Below are positions 49,151 to 60,194 of a stretch of DNA of 64,000 bases, in pieces. Under the pieces are notes generated by a model. The model did not search any database and was not told where the DNA came from. It saw only the letters and a program-made list of their open reading frames with translations. A program made the translations under genes and the position numbers. The stretch is taken from assembly GCA_007644065.1 (NCBI GenBank), contig VJWN01000038.1, positions 62,001-126,000 of the forward strand. Reading direction: 5' to 3'. The stretch is from Margaritispora aquatica (lineage: Eukaryota; Ascomycota; Leotiomycetes; Helotiales; Discinellaceae). How positions within the stretch are numbered: position 1 is the stretch's first letter; every line of letters starts with the position of its first letter.

Positions 49151-49669
49151 TGTGGTAATCTACCTACTTATAAAGCACACTATATATCCATTCTACGGCA
49201 ACAAACAGGGATCGAAGGACTTCACTTGAATTTATTAGTGTTTTGCCTAAGTGCTTTATGACTGCCAAGACTTGACATTATTTTTTATCTTGATTATTGG
49301 CTCAGGTCAGTAAGGAGATCTGGAACTGATTTGTGGACAGCAGTAATACGAAACTAGTCGTGAAACTACCCTAATACTATTTTACGATTTCTTTTCTTAG
49401 GGGTTGTAACCTTACTAATGCCGTATTGCACGCTACAGTACCGCTCTCCATAATTACACTACCACCACTGTATCTTCATCTGCGGCCTTTAGTATTTTTT
49501 TATTTTTTTTGATTGGGAGGGGCCACTTAGGGCATCAAATTTCCAATTGCAATCCCAACCTTAAATATATGCATGCGAGTTTAGCTACGATCGAGTGAGC
49601 AAGCAATGGGTAATGGGAATTTTAATTCTTCCAAACTCATGCGAACTGTCCCTTTTCTTCTATGTCTAC

Positions 49670-50937
49670 CTATACAAGTATCTCCTTCTGACTTGGTACC
49701 TCTGCCGAGATCCAAGATACTGCTGGTTCGAAAACACTCTCGTGTATGTCGCCTCCAACGGCTGCGAAGATATCAAAAGCGTGACCTTTGTCCGGTACCA
49801 AGATCGAGGCCACCTTGGTGCCTGTGCCTTGCAGCGCCTGTGCAAAGTCATGCACGTGTGAGACGTCGAAGAGCTCGTCCTCCGTCCCGATGACCAGAAA
49901 CGTGGGTGGGTACTTGTGTAAAGTGCATAGATGAAGTGGGCCTATTCGTTTGATATTGTTAGTTAGATGTTAACTATCAGTGGTGTGTTCTATGTTCATC
50001 ATAGGACACAACACAACACGATCAGGTGAGAAATTTCGCTTCGAGCGGAAACAAACTCGGATCAGATCTCATGCGTTGCTTACTGATTTCGTCAATCTCT
50101 TCTTTGCTCACTGAACCTTTCGCTGGTAGGCTCAACTTCATAGGCTCGCTTTCAGCGACTGACTTAACAAGCCCCCGAAGCAGAAACTCTGGAACAATGG
50201 CTTTTCGAAACATGGCGAGACCTATGACCCGCCTGGGAGTCATGAAATCGTCCATTGATGTGGGTGGCGGGGTGCTCGATGGAGGCTGATGGTAGGATGT
50301 AGCACCTACGAGAAAGTCGGACGTGAGTTCTGGAAGGGCTGTATTCGCGAACGGCCCCTTTGGAAGAAATGGCAGGTTGTGCAGGTTGGTGGGTCCATAA
50401 ATCGACAGCAGTGCTGTAGGACTCTTTGTCCAGAGTTTTGGCTGCGAGGGGGTTAACAACTGTCAAGAATCAGAAGCAAAGAGCCAAAAGAAATGATTTT
50501 TTCTCTACAGTCAATAGCGCCAACAGCGCACCAGCGGAGCTGCCAACCACAACAATAGTCTCGGTGTCGATCTTGATGTTGTAACTCCCCAGCTCCAACG
50601 GCAGGCTGTTTCTCAACCACGGTTCCAGATCTCGAATATCCTCCAACTGCCCCTCCACGAAATGAGTTTCGGGAAGCAAGCGATAATCCGCCGACGTGAC
50701 GATGAAGCCTGCTTTCAGAAATTCGTGGATGAGGGGCCGGCACTGCTCCGTGCGATCCCCTCCAATCCAAGCGCCGCCATGGAGGAAAAGCATGAGCGGC
50801 ACTTTTCGTTCTTGGAGCGATTCATGGGTAGGGAGGATCACGTCGATGGAGATGGGCACGCTGTCGACATTTTTGTACACGTACGTTTTCGTCTCGGATA
50901 TGAGGGGCGACTTGTCAGGGAGTGGCGGGAAGCCCAT
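49670..50937 (-). CDS. Alpha/beta hydrolase (HSL-like, alpha/beta-hydrolase fold-3)
   Basis: Minus strand, exons 50937-50509, 50459-50057 and 49941-49670, 367 aa. HGGAW oxyanion motif, nucleophile elbow VVGSSAGAL, then GTEDELFDVSH (Asp) and VPDKGHAFDIF (His) complete the triad in the usual order. The second intron (115 nt) needs a GTTTGT donor at 50056. The unspliced frame runs on through the family-like block FPLEAKFLT to a TGA at 50022-50024, so either the donor is elsewhere or a small change has broken this spot. The family hydrolyses short-chain esters, lactones or aryl-formyl groups; substrate unknown. It is the first of several catabolic or tailoring genes on the right side of the window. 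Confidence 0.75.
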
Positions 50938-51915
50938 GGTGGATACCGGCGAGGTCTAGAAATAAAGTACGATTTCGCCAGCTGAGTGAATGCTTGATAT
51001 GTTATTTGACCAACTGTAGAGTTAAACTCATCTATGAGAGATAGAAATATGTAATTTCAATAGAATATACAATCGATATGCCCCTATAATTAGGAGAGAA
51101 AACTATTCTTACATAAAGCATAGACTCGCTAGCTGGCCCGAGATGAGATGCCCCTTCCCCTCCCCCTCCCCCACATTCAACTCTTATATCCGCATATACA
51201 GTACTGGACTACCTATGTTGTGGGGAAATATCATGACCCGCCCCCCCCCCCCCCCCACACCCAACTATCACATCCGCGGTCCTACCCCTAGCTACCCGAC
51301 AGCATCACGTGGATTTAAGCGAGCCACCTTTCCGGCAGGTCATCCGAAATCCATCATGACGGAATAGATAGGTAGAACTTGGCATACATAAAAATTGTCT
51401 TGTCGGATGCAATACAATACTTGGATTACTATCGTAGTCGAAATGCTACAGTGGTTTACCCAATTAAAAAAAAACGACATCAGGATTTTCCTGGAGCGGT
51501 ACAGCATGAGTACACCACTGCAAGTGAAACAAACTAAAGAATGGAATTGAGAAAAAAGGAATTCTTAGAATCAATAAAGAACTGCTACGGATCCTAATAG
51601 CCCTGTATAGCGATCTTACAGGCATCCCAGTTGCTGTATCCGGACGATTGCTTACTGCACAGCGCGGCACATGTTCCAGATGGTTTCTGTACACACTTCA
51701 AAATCAATCTGGTTACTTAACACTCTTTGTATACTATTATGAGAGTACACCGTTGTTTTTGAAACCAAGCAGTGAGATCTACATACATCTGCATTGATAC
51801 ATCATCATTCATCACAATCCAACGTGTACAAGTCATAGAAACCTCCGACGACTACCTATTTTACTTTTGTTTTAAACGTTTTAACTGACTTACAAAACGA
51901 ACCAAATAACAAAAC
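50938..51915. other. Intergenic, includes a 16-nt poly-C run
   Basis: About 980 bases without a gene. An uninterrupted C tract spans 51241-51256. TAAGCGAG occurs at 51316. Confidence 0.45.
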
Positions 51916-53157
51916 CTACAACCCGCTATGAAGCTGAGTCTCCAACTTTTGCTCCGCAGTTGTATTGATATAAGGTATACCAGTGAGCTTGTAAGCCCTC
52001 TCACTCAGAACCGGATTCTTCGACGGCCCCGCCCTATTGTGAGGATCTTCCACACCGGCTCTATCTTCAACCCGCTCCTGCAAGCTCCGGATCTTCTGCA
52101 CATTGCTACCCGTATGCTGCGCATTAGGCCAATGAGTGGTGCCGACCTTCCTCTCAAATGCATCCCGCTTCCTGACCAGATCCTCCTGGCTCGCATCCGC
52201 GACAGGCATGTAGCACGTGTAGATGCAGAAGCGGGGGGTGTCACCCTTAGGACTCAGGTTGTAATGCGGGGTGCGGCTGTCCCAGAGCAGCAGGTCGCCC
52301 GGCTCGGCGCACACTTTCGTCCATTCGCAGCCCTGGTCCGCGAGCCACTGCATCCCCGAGGGCGTGTAGCCGTACCATTCGTTGGTCCACTGGGGGATGC
52401 GATCCGGCTCGTTGGCGAATTCGCGGTGGAAGGCTTCCGATAGCAGGTGCGCGCCTTTGCAGACGATGAGACCCCCGTCGTTGGGTCCGTTGGGGAGTAA
52501 GTTGACCAGGCCTTGAAGGCAGCGGAATCCGGGCTTGGTGGGGTCTTGGTCTTGGTGCGCCCATGGCTTGTTGGCGGGGAGGTCGGTGCGGTTGGGGAAT
52601 CCGAAGTTGACGGCATCGAATGATACACTGGTGATTTGATTTGTGCATTAGTAATGACTCCATGGATCATTAGACTTAATAGCAGCAGCAGTAGCAGCTC
52701 TAGCTTACTTACATCAGATCTTTATCGTCATAGACGGTCTCGAAGGCGCCGACGACACCTGGCTCGGCGCGGATTCGCCAGACGAAATCCTCGTGGGCGA
52801 TTCCATACGCCATGCACATGCCCTTCTCGTTAATGACTGGCAGCTTCGAGTTGTGAACCGACGTGGGGTCATCTCGCTTATAGCCCAAGTTGCTACAAAT
52901 CAATACATGTTAGTCGGAATCCAACAACAGTGACATATAGGCCATACATACAAGTCCTCAAGCCAAGTGTGCAGCTCTGAAACGTAAGCTGCCGCACGAT
53001 CGGCAGGAATGGCTCCCTTAACCACAGCGTATCCATCGCGAACTAAATCATCACGCCAGTCATTGAATGGTGCCTCGTTGCCTGTGACCATCAAACGTCC
53101 AGTTTGGAGTTTGGGAAGATCGGCTTCGAGAGAAGTGATTGTCATTGTGGCTGACAT
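51916..53157 (-). CDS. Phytanoyl-CoA dioxygenase (PhyH) family Fe(II)/2-oxoglutarate oxygenase
   Basis: Minus strand, exons 53157-52952, 52892-52713 and 52627-51916 (introns of 59 and 85 nt), 365 aa. Conserved parts: DGYAVVKGAIPADRAAAYV near the N-terminus, FDAVNFGFPN, and the metal-binding HxD in KPWAHQDQDP. The distal His is in LLLWDSRTPHYN, and the 2-oxoglutarate-anchoring Arg probably follows in GDTPRFCIYTCYMP. Members hydroxylate or epimerise lipids and many fungal natural products. Cytosolic or peroxisomal; the C-terminus ends LETQLHSGL, whose SGL could act as a weak PTS1-like tail, but I would not rely on it. Context (FAD monooxygenase, transporter, regulator) suggests a tailoring or catabolic step. 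Confidence 0.88.
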
Positions 53158-54061
53158 GTTTGCGACTTTGAGGTGTGCGTGCTTAGTAAGTGGATGTTGT
53201 GTTCGTAAAAAGAGAAGTTATCTGAGTATCGCTTAACTAGGTAGCTATGAATTGTGTGAATGTTGCTTGCCTTGTCCAGTGAGGTCTCTGGGGGGGAAAA
53301 TCATCGCTTATATCAAACGTCTTTGTTGACCGAACAGTCACAAGAGCGCAATCGACGATGGTAAGATCCTACAAAGTACACTGGGGGCGGTTTGTGGGGT
53401 GGCGGAACCCCTCCACATGTGGGGTAGCGGCTCCAAAGAGATGATGATGTGCGTTCCGTTAAGAACCTTGCTCGTATCGACTGGCACGAGTCATGATAAT
53501 TTCGGATACTCAAAGCTGCTAGTGGGGGAGGGGGGATGGGGGCATTATTGCAAGCCTCCAATTCGTATAGTACCTATGCTGGTAAAGTCCTGGACAGAAC
53601 TTGGTCACGAGTTATGCCAAGTCTAAGGTACTGGGAAACCCTGCTCTGCTAAGGTAAGGTAACGTATCTGGAACATCTAGCTGCGGCATTTAGGTTGTCT
53701 CCAGTGGTTACAGGAGTGAGCTATTATTAGGCGTCTATGAAACTTAAGTCCAGTTCAGTTGGGTTAAAGGCGTGTTAGCAGGCACGATGAATTTCAGGGA
53801 CAACACAAACACTCGCAAGTCATTTCATAGCTCGTTTCACTCATAAATAAGATTTTGCATGATAATGGTCACATTCCTGATACTCGCACTTGCACTTTAA
53901 CAGAAGTGAAGTAAAGTGAAGTTGAAGTGAGGTACAGTAATAATTCTCTACCACGATATTGCGCTGTCTGATTTAATCTTGGCAATGAACCCATTCACAA
54001 TACAAAAATATCCCCTAGTGACGCCCTAAATTCAGATTTATATTCAAGTTCAGATTCAAAT
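53158..54061. other. Intergenic, PhyH gene promoter and monooxygenase 3' flank
   Basis: About 900 bases without a gene. GAAGTGAAGTAAAGTG-like short repeats occur near 53902-53930. Confidence 0.45.
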
Positions 54062-55824
54062 TCAACTGCTCAACTTCGCCTGCCGCGCCATCCAATCCTT
54101 CGCACCGTCATACAGGCAATTATAATCCATGAACTCAGCTGGGTTTCTAAGTAGGTACAGCTCGGTTAGCCAAAGCTAGGTAAGATACACAAAATAAACC
54201 AAGGCCGTCCAAGGTTTCGACGACGACGAATAAACTTACAGCTTGATACGGGTCTCTCCTTCGACGGTTGCAGGTCTGGCTGCTTGTCTGCTATATGCTT
54301 GGATCAAAGTCGCGCGAGCTTTCCGGCTTTGCTCGACGTTCTGCATGCATGGGTTTGTTAGAATCGGGTCGCTTCAGCTGGATGTCAACGGAAAGGGGAT
54401 GTAATAATGCGCTCCTTCCTCCCTTCCTTATTTTCTTCCTGCTTACATACCTTCAATGCTGTCTCAATTTCCGTTATACAGGGGTTTGGTCCGATGTCTG
54501 AAAAATACGCTCCAATCGCTTCCTATTCCCATTCAATGTCACGTCAGTGAGTGATCAAATTAAGCATTTATACAGAACCCGATCCCAAACTCGAACCCGA
54601 CAGATAGATAGATAGTCACTAACCGCATCCTCAATACTCTGACTAGCTCCTTGCCCTTGCGTCGGCAACATGGCATGGCTCGCATCGCCAATGATGATGG
54701 TGCGGCCATTGATCCACGTCTCCAACGGCTCGAGATCGCGGAGTTGCCATAGCCCCAATTCCGGGGCGTGCTTGAAGAGGCGTTTGCACCAGTCTGGAAA
54801 TGGTGCGAAGCTTGCTAGGAGTGCTTCCATGCTGCCTTGCGTGTTCCAGGACGTTTCCTTGGTGGTGGTGGGTTCCGCGGATTGCACTGGAAGAGTCTCA
54901 GTGTTAATATGCAAACAGTTACTCACTCCCGTCATTCTCTCGAGGGGGTCAAATGGGGGAAACTTACCATCTGGTACCATGGCAACAATGCTATAGACCT
55001 CTCCATTCCGCGCCGGACCCATGATCAACCGACAATCATGACCCATGACCATAGTGGTGCACGAATCTCGTGGATTGAGGAACTTAACAATCTCTTCATC
55101 TCCCTCAATGTCCTTCGCCGCAATCATCATACGATACGCCGCATGTCCCGTAGGCACAGCGTCAACCTTCCTGCCCAGCACGCTCTCTCTTACTACACTC
55201 TTGATGCCATCCGCGCCGACGATGAGGTCCCACCCCCCGAGAACCTCGCCATTCTCCAACTCCACGGCCCCCTTCGCGCAATCCACACGGCTCACTCGAC
55301 TCGAGACGCGAATGGTCGCGCAGTCTTCCGCAGTCGCCTTGGCCTTGAGCACCGCGTGCAGGTCCTGGCGATGGTACACGACGCGCTCGCCACCGTACTC
55401 AGGCTTGGCCTTGAGATCGATGCGCGTCTGCTCTTTGCCGTCGGTCGAGCAGATGCGGAAGCCCTCGTCGACCATGGAGCCTCGCGCTTTGAGTTCCGGG
55501 CCCAGTCCCCAGACTTTCTCGACGATTCTACCGGCTTGCATTAGCTTTTTGACTCCTCAGAAGGAGTATTTGGATTCCCCAGATAGACGCACTTGGAAGC
55601 ATTGGGCTGGAGCGAAATGGTGGCTCCAATCTCGTGGTTTAGACTGGATTGTTCTAGGATCAAGATCGTTCTGTTGGGACCCTGGAGTGCAATTGCCTAT
55701 TTATTGACTTAAGTTGGTATTTTTACTTTCATTCATTCATCCATGCATGCGGACTTACAGTTGCTAAACCAGCAATACCTCCACCGACGATGAGGATACG
55801 AAAGCAGCCGTTCTGGATAGCCAT
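54062..55824 (-). CDS. FAD-dependent monooxygenase, salicylate hydroxylase type
   Basis: Minus strand, seven exons: 55824-55759, 55696-55593, 55527-54968, 54886-54624, 54522-54451, 54340-54240 and 54146-54062, 416 aa. The Rossmann motif VGGGIAGLAT is at the N-terminus, IVGADGIKSVVRE is the DG motif, and GDASHAMLPTQGQGASQSIED is the GD FAD-ribityl motif. IGATISLQPNASKIVE is typical of fungal 6-hydroxynicotinate/salicylate-type hydroxylases. These use NAD(P)H and O2 to hydroxylate aromatic rings, sometimes with decarboxylation; substrate unknown. The intron in the middle of exon 3/4 (54887-54967) is a multiple of three long, so the unspliced frame stays open; family alignment favours removal. 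Cytosolic. Confidence 0.88.
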
Positions 55825-56307
55825 TGGAAGATGTCAATGTTGGTATTAACAGATACAAGCACGGAACTTCAAAAACAGATAAAAAATATAAAACCAAAGA
55901 TATATGTATTTTTTGGAGGAGGGTTTTGCATGTGCACAGGACTACAGTGGGTACTGTAAGTAGCTGCAGGTTAGTGGCGGGGTAGAAGCTAGGTAATGAG
56001 AAACTGCCCCAGTTCATGTCCTACGAATGCGGAGCCGGCTATGTCATGTGTGTGTTTGTGTCTGTGTCAAGGGGGGCCGTGGAGGAGGGAGGTCAAGTGT
56101 CCGGGAAAGTGGGTGGGAAGTCAACAGCCGAGTGCCAAGGGAGGAGAGAAAGCTCCAAAGCTACCTAGCGGCAAGACAATAAGAATGAGTCCACTGCAAT
56201 CTAAATTGCACGGCAATTTATGTGAATATTGAGTAACAAAGTTGATTTACATTAATTTATTTCCTACATCCAATGTAGCAAAGGCTACCTTACCTATACA
56301 GCCGCAC
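55825..56307. other. Intergenic, promoter of the monooxygenase
   Basis: About 480 bases, no gene. A GTGTGTTTGTGTCTGTGTC run lies near 56048-56066. Confidence 0.45.
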
Positions 56308-59300
56308 TTAGCTGGCAACCTCACTCTGCGCCCTACTCATGCGGCTTGCGGGCAGACTACCCAACTCCTTCAGCAATTCGCACAATCCTTCTACTAGAGG
56401 TGGAAGTGGCTGATGTCTATCTGGGTAATTCATCCTATACAGTTGCGTCGCGAAATGCAATACTCGGTCGGCCGCTTTCAGCGGAATGAATTCTGCGCCA
56501 TCGGAACCTATGACATGAATTCCAGGAACTCCCCTCCCATTTTCGCGAAACCCACTCAGTTGTGACTCGTTGTCCTCGTTTAGGACTATGTCAATCGCGG
56601 CCGGATGGGCCGGTGATCGGGATTGGAGGCTCCCTGCATCCCCCCAAGATGGCAACTGTGGAGCCATCAGGCCATAGATCCATAGTGTGAGAATAGCATA
56701 GTACACACTGATTGCCTTGAATGACATTAATGCGTTTGCAGGCAGTTTTGTTGCTGCTCTAATCACATTTGCTGCATGGCAGACCGCCGTTCGTGCTTCG
56801 GTTGTCTTTGCCCATATCCTAAGATCTTCCGTTGCAACATCAGCCTCCCCTTCTCCGAACCGGCCCGCGAACCTCTGAAGATCTTCGAAATTCGCATGAA
56901 AAATCATGAGGAAGAGCTCGGAGGACAAGAGCACTTCGGTAGAATTGTTTGTCAACTGGGGTAGACGGGCTGAAAATCGCAAAAGGTCGCGGTACAACTC
57001 ATTCATCGTGGCTAAGATGGAGAGCTGGTGTAAAGAACTTGCTCGTGAGTGGTACTTTTTTGCATCTCGAAGTCCGTGAATTTGACCCCAGAAGCTGTGG
57101 AGGAGAATCCACGAGGAGAGATGCATGTCATATCGTTTGGACGGCTGGGACAGAAGCTCTGGATTGTGCATAGCCTGCAAGAAGGTTGTTATGTCAAGAT
57201 CAAAATCTTGAGCTTCGAGAAACTTGTCACGCCATTCTAGACCCGACTTAGCAAGCCATAGGCCCTTGGACGCAGGCAATTCGAATTTCAGCTCCGTGAA
57301 AAGAATTAGAGGCGGTTTTTGAAGGCCAACAGATGCAAGTACATCATGGACAAACAGGTGTAACGCTAGTCTAGAACGTGCCCGTTAGATTTTGCCCAGA
57401 TTGATTAAGTTTCGAATTCTAACCTTTTAAATGACTCCTTTTCCACCCACATCTTCCATTTTGAATCAACTACAGCTTCCGAGTCACTGACTAGGGGAGC
57501 ATATGATTGAGGGAGTTTGGGCGCCGAAAACACACCAGCTCTGCGAAGTATCTAGAGCGTCGTTAGTACGGTGCCTTGGCTGAGATTGGAAATCTAGTTC
57601 GAAGACCATGTTTTACGACAAGAATCGTCTCGGTGCGCTTACGGTAATGGCAGGTTGTCCAAAGCTCTCAGCTACCTCCATCTTCCGCTTGAACCCACTC
57701 CAGAGTCCCACATCAAGGCCGATGACAAACGCTTGGAGAGATTGTAGGTTGCGCGTATTGCTACTATTTTGCTCCCACTACTGATGTGAGTATTTAGTAT
57801 GCCATAAACTAGGACGCGATGCCAACTTACAAACTCGCCGACGGTAAGCCGAATCACCTCCTGTAGAGCAAGTCCCATCTTCGAGACCGCAGGAATTGAA
57901 ATCAGAGTAGCTCCTGCCGCAATGATAGACAAGAGCAGCTGAGGGAGAGCTTTGGCACCATCAAAGCTAGCTGCGTGTACCATGTGATCAATCCAGTTAT
58001 TGGCGTGAAGGAAATAGACTTGAATTATCTCGTTTAACAATGGGATCGACGGAAGGGATGGCATTTGGGTGGGGTCTCTGCGTAACGAATGCAAGATACC
58101 AAGTATGTGATCTCGTCTGGACGTTGTCATGAAACAGGACACAAAGTCGTCCCCGTTTATACTGGGTGAATCATATGCAGGTGTTAGCAAAGATGAAATA
58201 CTCTGCTCGTCTAGATCATGGTCATCCTGACCACGTGTCGATTGGTCATTTTGTGTAGGGTTCCAAATCCAAGTTGACCGCCTAAATGCTGCTGATCGTC
58301 TTGAGATTGCTTTGGAGGTGTCGGTCTGGTCGACCAAAATGGTGTGTGCATGTCCCTGAGAAACGTTGGTGTGTTCCAGATCCAGATAGGCAAGTTCGAT
58401 GCCTTCTAGGTCAATGTCCCACAGTCCGAAGGCACCTTCATGCCCTTCGTACGCATCTCTAGGCATGAAGCTGAACCCATGATGGGATTCCAAGGCTGGT
58501 TCATCATACAGCCCTTGGAAGTCCCCATATGCATCGAAGGTCCGGTGTATGCCACCGACTGTGTTTGCATCATTGAAGAGCCCAGGAATCAAAGTATTTG
58601 ATTGGGCCTGCGTCGGATGTAAAGTACTGGAGCTAGAGAGCTGCTCCATATTTGGTATTGCAAAGTCTACATCGTGAGCAGGTGTATTGAGTTGCAACAT
58701 CCGGTGTGACTCCAATGGCCGTGGCTGGTTCTGATTTCGGTTCTGGTTCTCGTCTTGGGTTTGGCTCCGGCTGTTATTAAAACCTGACAAGTTCTCCTCA
58801 TCCTCAGTTGTAGCAGTCGTCGTCCCCGGTATTCTTGGTGGTGGGGGTGGTGGTGGTTGTACATTCGTAAGTATAGATGGACCTGGTAGACACTCTATGT
58901 GACGGTCTTGACATCGGGTGCACGGTTTCTCATCCCGACACTTGGATTTGGCTGTAATGCATGTGAGACAAGCGGCCACCACACGCTCCCGTTGTCCTGG
59001 TGGTCGACGACGGCGGGCAGTAGTAGTAGTAATAGTAGTAGTAGTAGTAGTAGTATTCGTAGTATTCGTAGGAGCAGCAGTAGTAGCAGCAGTAGTAGCA
59101 GTATCAGCAGTATTAGAAGTATTAGAAGTAGTAGTAGTAATTGTAGGTATAGTAGGATCACGAGACCTAGTCGTATTCGTATTCGTATTCGTATTGGTAC
59201 CAGTAACTGCAAGTGAGCGATCACGATCGTGACTGGCTCGATGACGGCGCAACAAGTCTGCTCGGTTGAAGCTCTTGGAACATTCGGTACACTTGTGTGG

Positions 59301-59537
59301 TCGGAGATTCTCGTGATTCCTCAGGTGTCGATTGAGATGGTCTGCTCTCTCATATGTCCGAGCACAGATTGAGCATCGGAAGGGTGATGGTGCTGTTTGT
59401 TTATTTTGACCGCTCAGTGGGGGTGGGGGAGGGGCCGGTAGTTGTGTGGTCTCAGTCTCAGCAGTAGTTGTGATTGAGGTCGATTCTTGTCCGGATATGT
59501 CATCTGGGGCCCTCCGGATGCCGTCCATGCTGTCCAT
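56308..59537 (-). CDS. Hybrid transcription factor: two C2H2 fingers plus Zn2Cys6 cluster and fungal_trans domain
   Basis: Minus strand, exons 59537-57831, 57777-57643, 57551-57424 and 57370-56308 (introns of 53, 91 and 53 nt), 1010 aa. Fingers: FRCSICARTYERADHLNRHL and HKCTECSKSFNRADLLRRHRASH (about 53-105). A Thr/Asn/Ala-rich repeat of about 70 residues follows, then CLTCITAKSKCRDEKPCTRCQDRHIEC (about 188-214), a six-Cys binuclear cluster. Pro-rich and acidic linkers lead to a fungal regulatory domain (IIQVYFLHANNWIDHMVHAAS, WKMWVEKESFKRLALHLFVHD, SSWILLHSFWGQIHGLRDAKKY). It is divergent from the MFS gene at 60195 and probably governs the surrounding cluster. Nuclear. The start ATG at 59537 is followed by another at 59528. 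Confidence 0.88.
59018..59150. repeat. AGT-type trinucleotide repeat inside the regulator coding sequence
   Basis: Interrupted AGT/AGC units on the plus strand, read as ACT/GCT (Thr/Ala) codons in the minus-strand gene between its C2H2 fingers and Zn2Cys6 cluster. Repeat length is likely variable between strains. Confidence 0.8.
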
Positions 59538-60194
59538 ACTGTCTGTAATGTCTGTTCTGTCTATAATGACTATATTGACCTACCCGACAACAGCAGCAAC
59601 AGCAACATTGAAAGGGAACAACCAACTGGAGGTGGGGGAGCGGAATGGCCTTACCTTATATGCCGTAACTGGGGGAGAGGGGGATAGAGAGGGGCTTTGC
59701 TCTGCTCTGACCTCCCTTTCGTCTAAGGTAATGAGTGTCCACGAGTAATGTAGTGGCGCTATCTACTCTAAGGTACCTTAGATCTTCCCCTCTTCCCCAT
59801 TCCCCCAGAATTCCGGTGACATTCAGGATCCAGATTTGATTCTCTCTCTTCTCCCTCTTCTCTTCTCTCCCCCACCCTCTCTCAGTTCCCGGTGAGTTGG
59901 GAGTGGATGTGTGGGTGTGGGAGTGAGGAGTGGGGTAAATGTACGAAAGCTGGGGCAATGTTCCATTCATCTGGGTCTGGGCTGGATCTGGGTCTGGGTC
60001 TATGGGTCTGGGGGACGAAACCTGGAAGAAGAATCCCTTCCCCCACAACACAACTGTTGCTAGCTCTCCAACTTGAAAGAGATGAGTGCAAATACTTACT
60101 ATCATAAATAGGTAGGGGTAGGCCAGGAGCAGCAGCAAAATATTCGGTTCAAGTTGAGCATCTCAACCTTTAACCATCAACCCTCCAGAACACC
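59538..60194. promoter_or_regulatory. Divergent upstream region of the hybrid regulator and MFS gene
   Basis: 657 bases between the two ATGs; both promoters must be here. Short CT-rich and GGGTCTG-type repeats (about 59965-60015); no defined binding site recognised. Confidence 0.5.

Larger units (their letters stand above)
46206..49669. other. Gene-poor region with microsatellites and an AT-rich decayed patch
   Basis: About 3.5 kb. Contains a GGTGTT repeat, a GCG run at about 48181-48199, an AT-rich stretch at 48700-48860, and possible relic coding sequence at 48880-49150. Open frames at 47402-47849 and 48149-48301 are not recognisable as genes. Confidence 0.45.

Noticed and set aside
58899..59232. 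Plus-strand frames of poly-Ser or poly-Val
   Set aside because: They are antisense readings of the trinucleotide repeat in the hybrid regulator.
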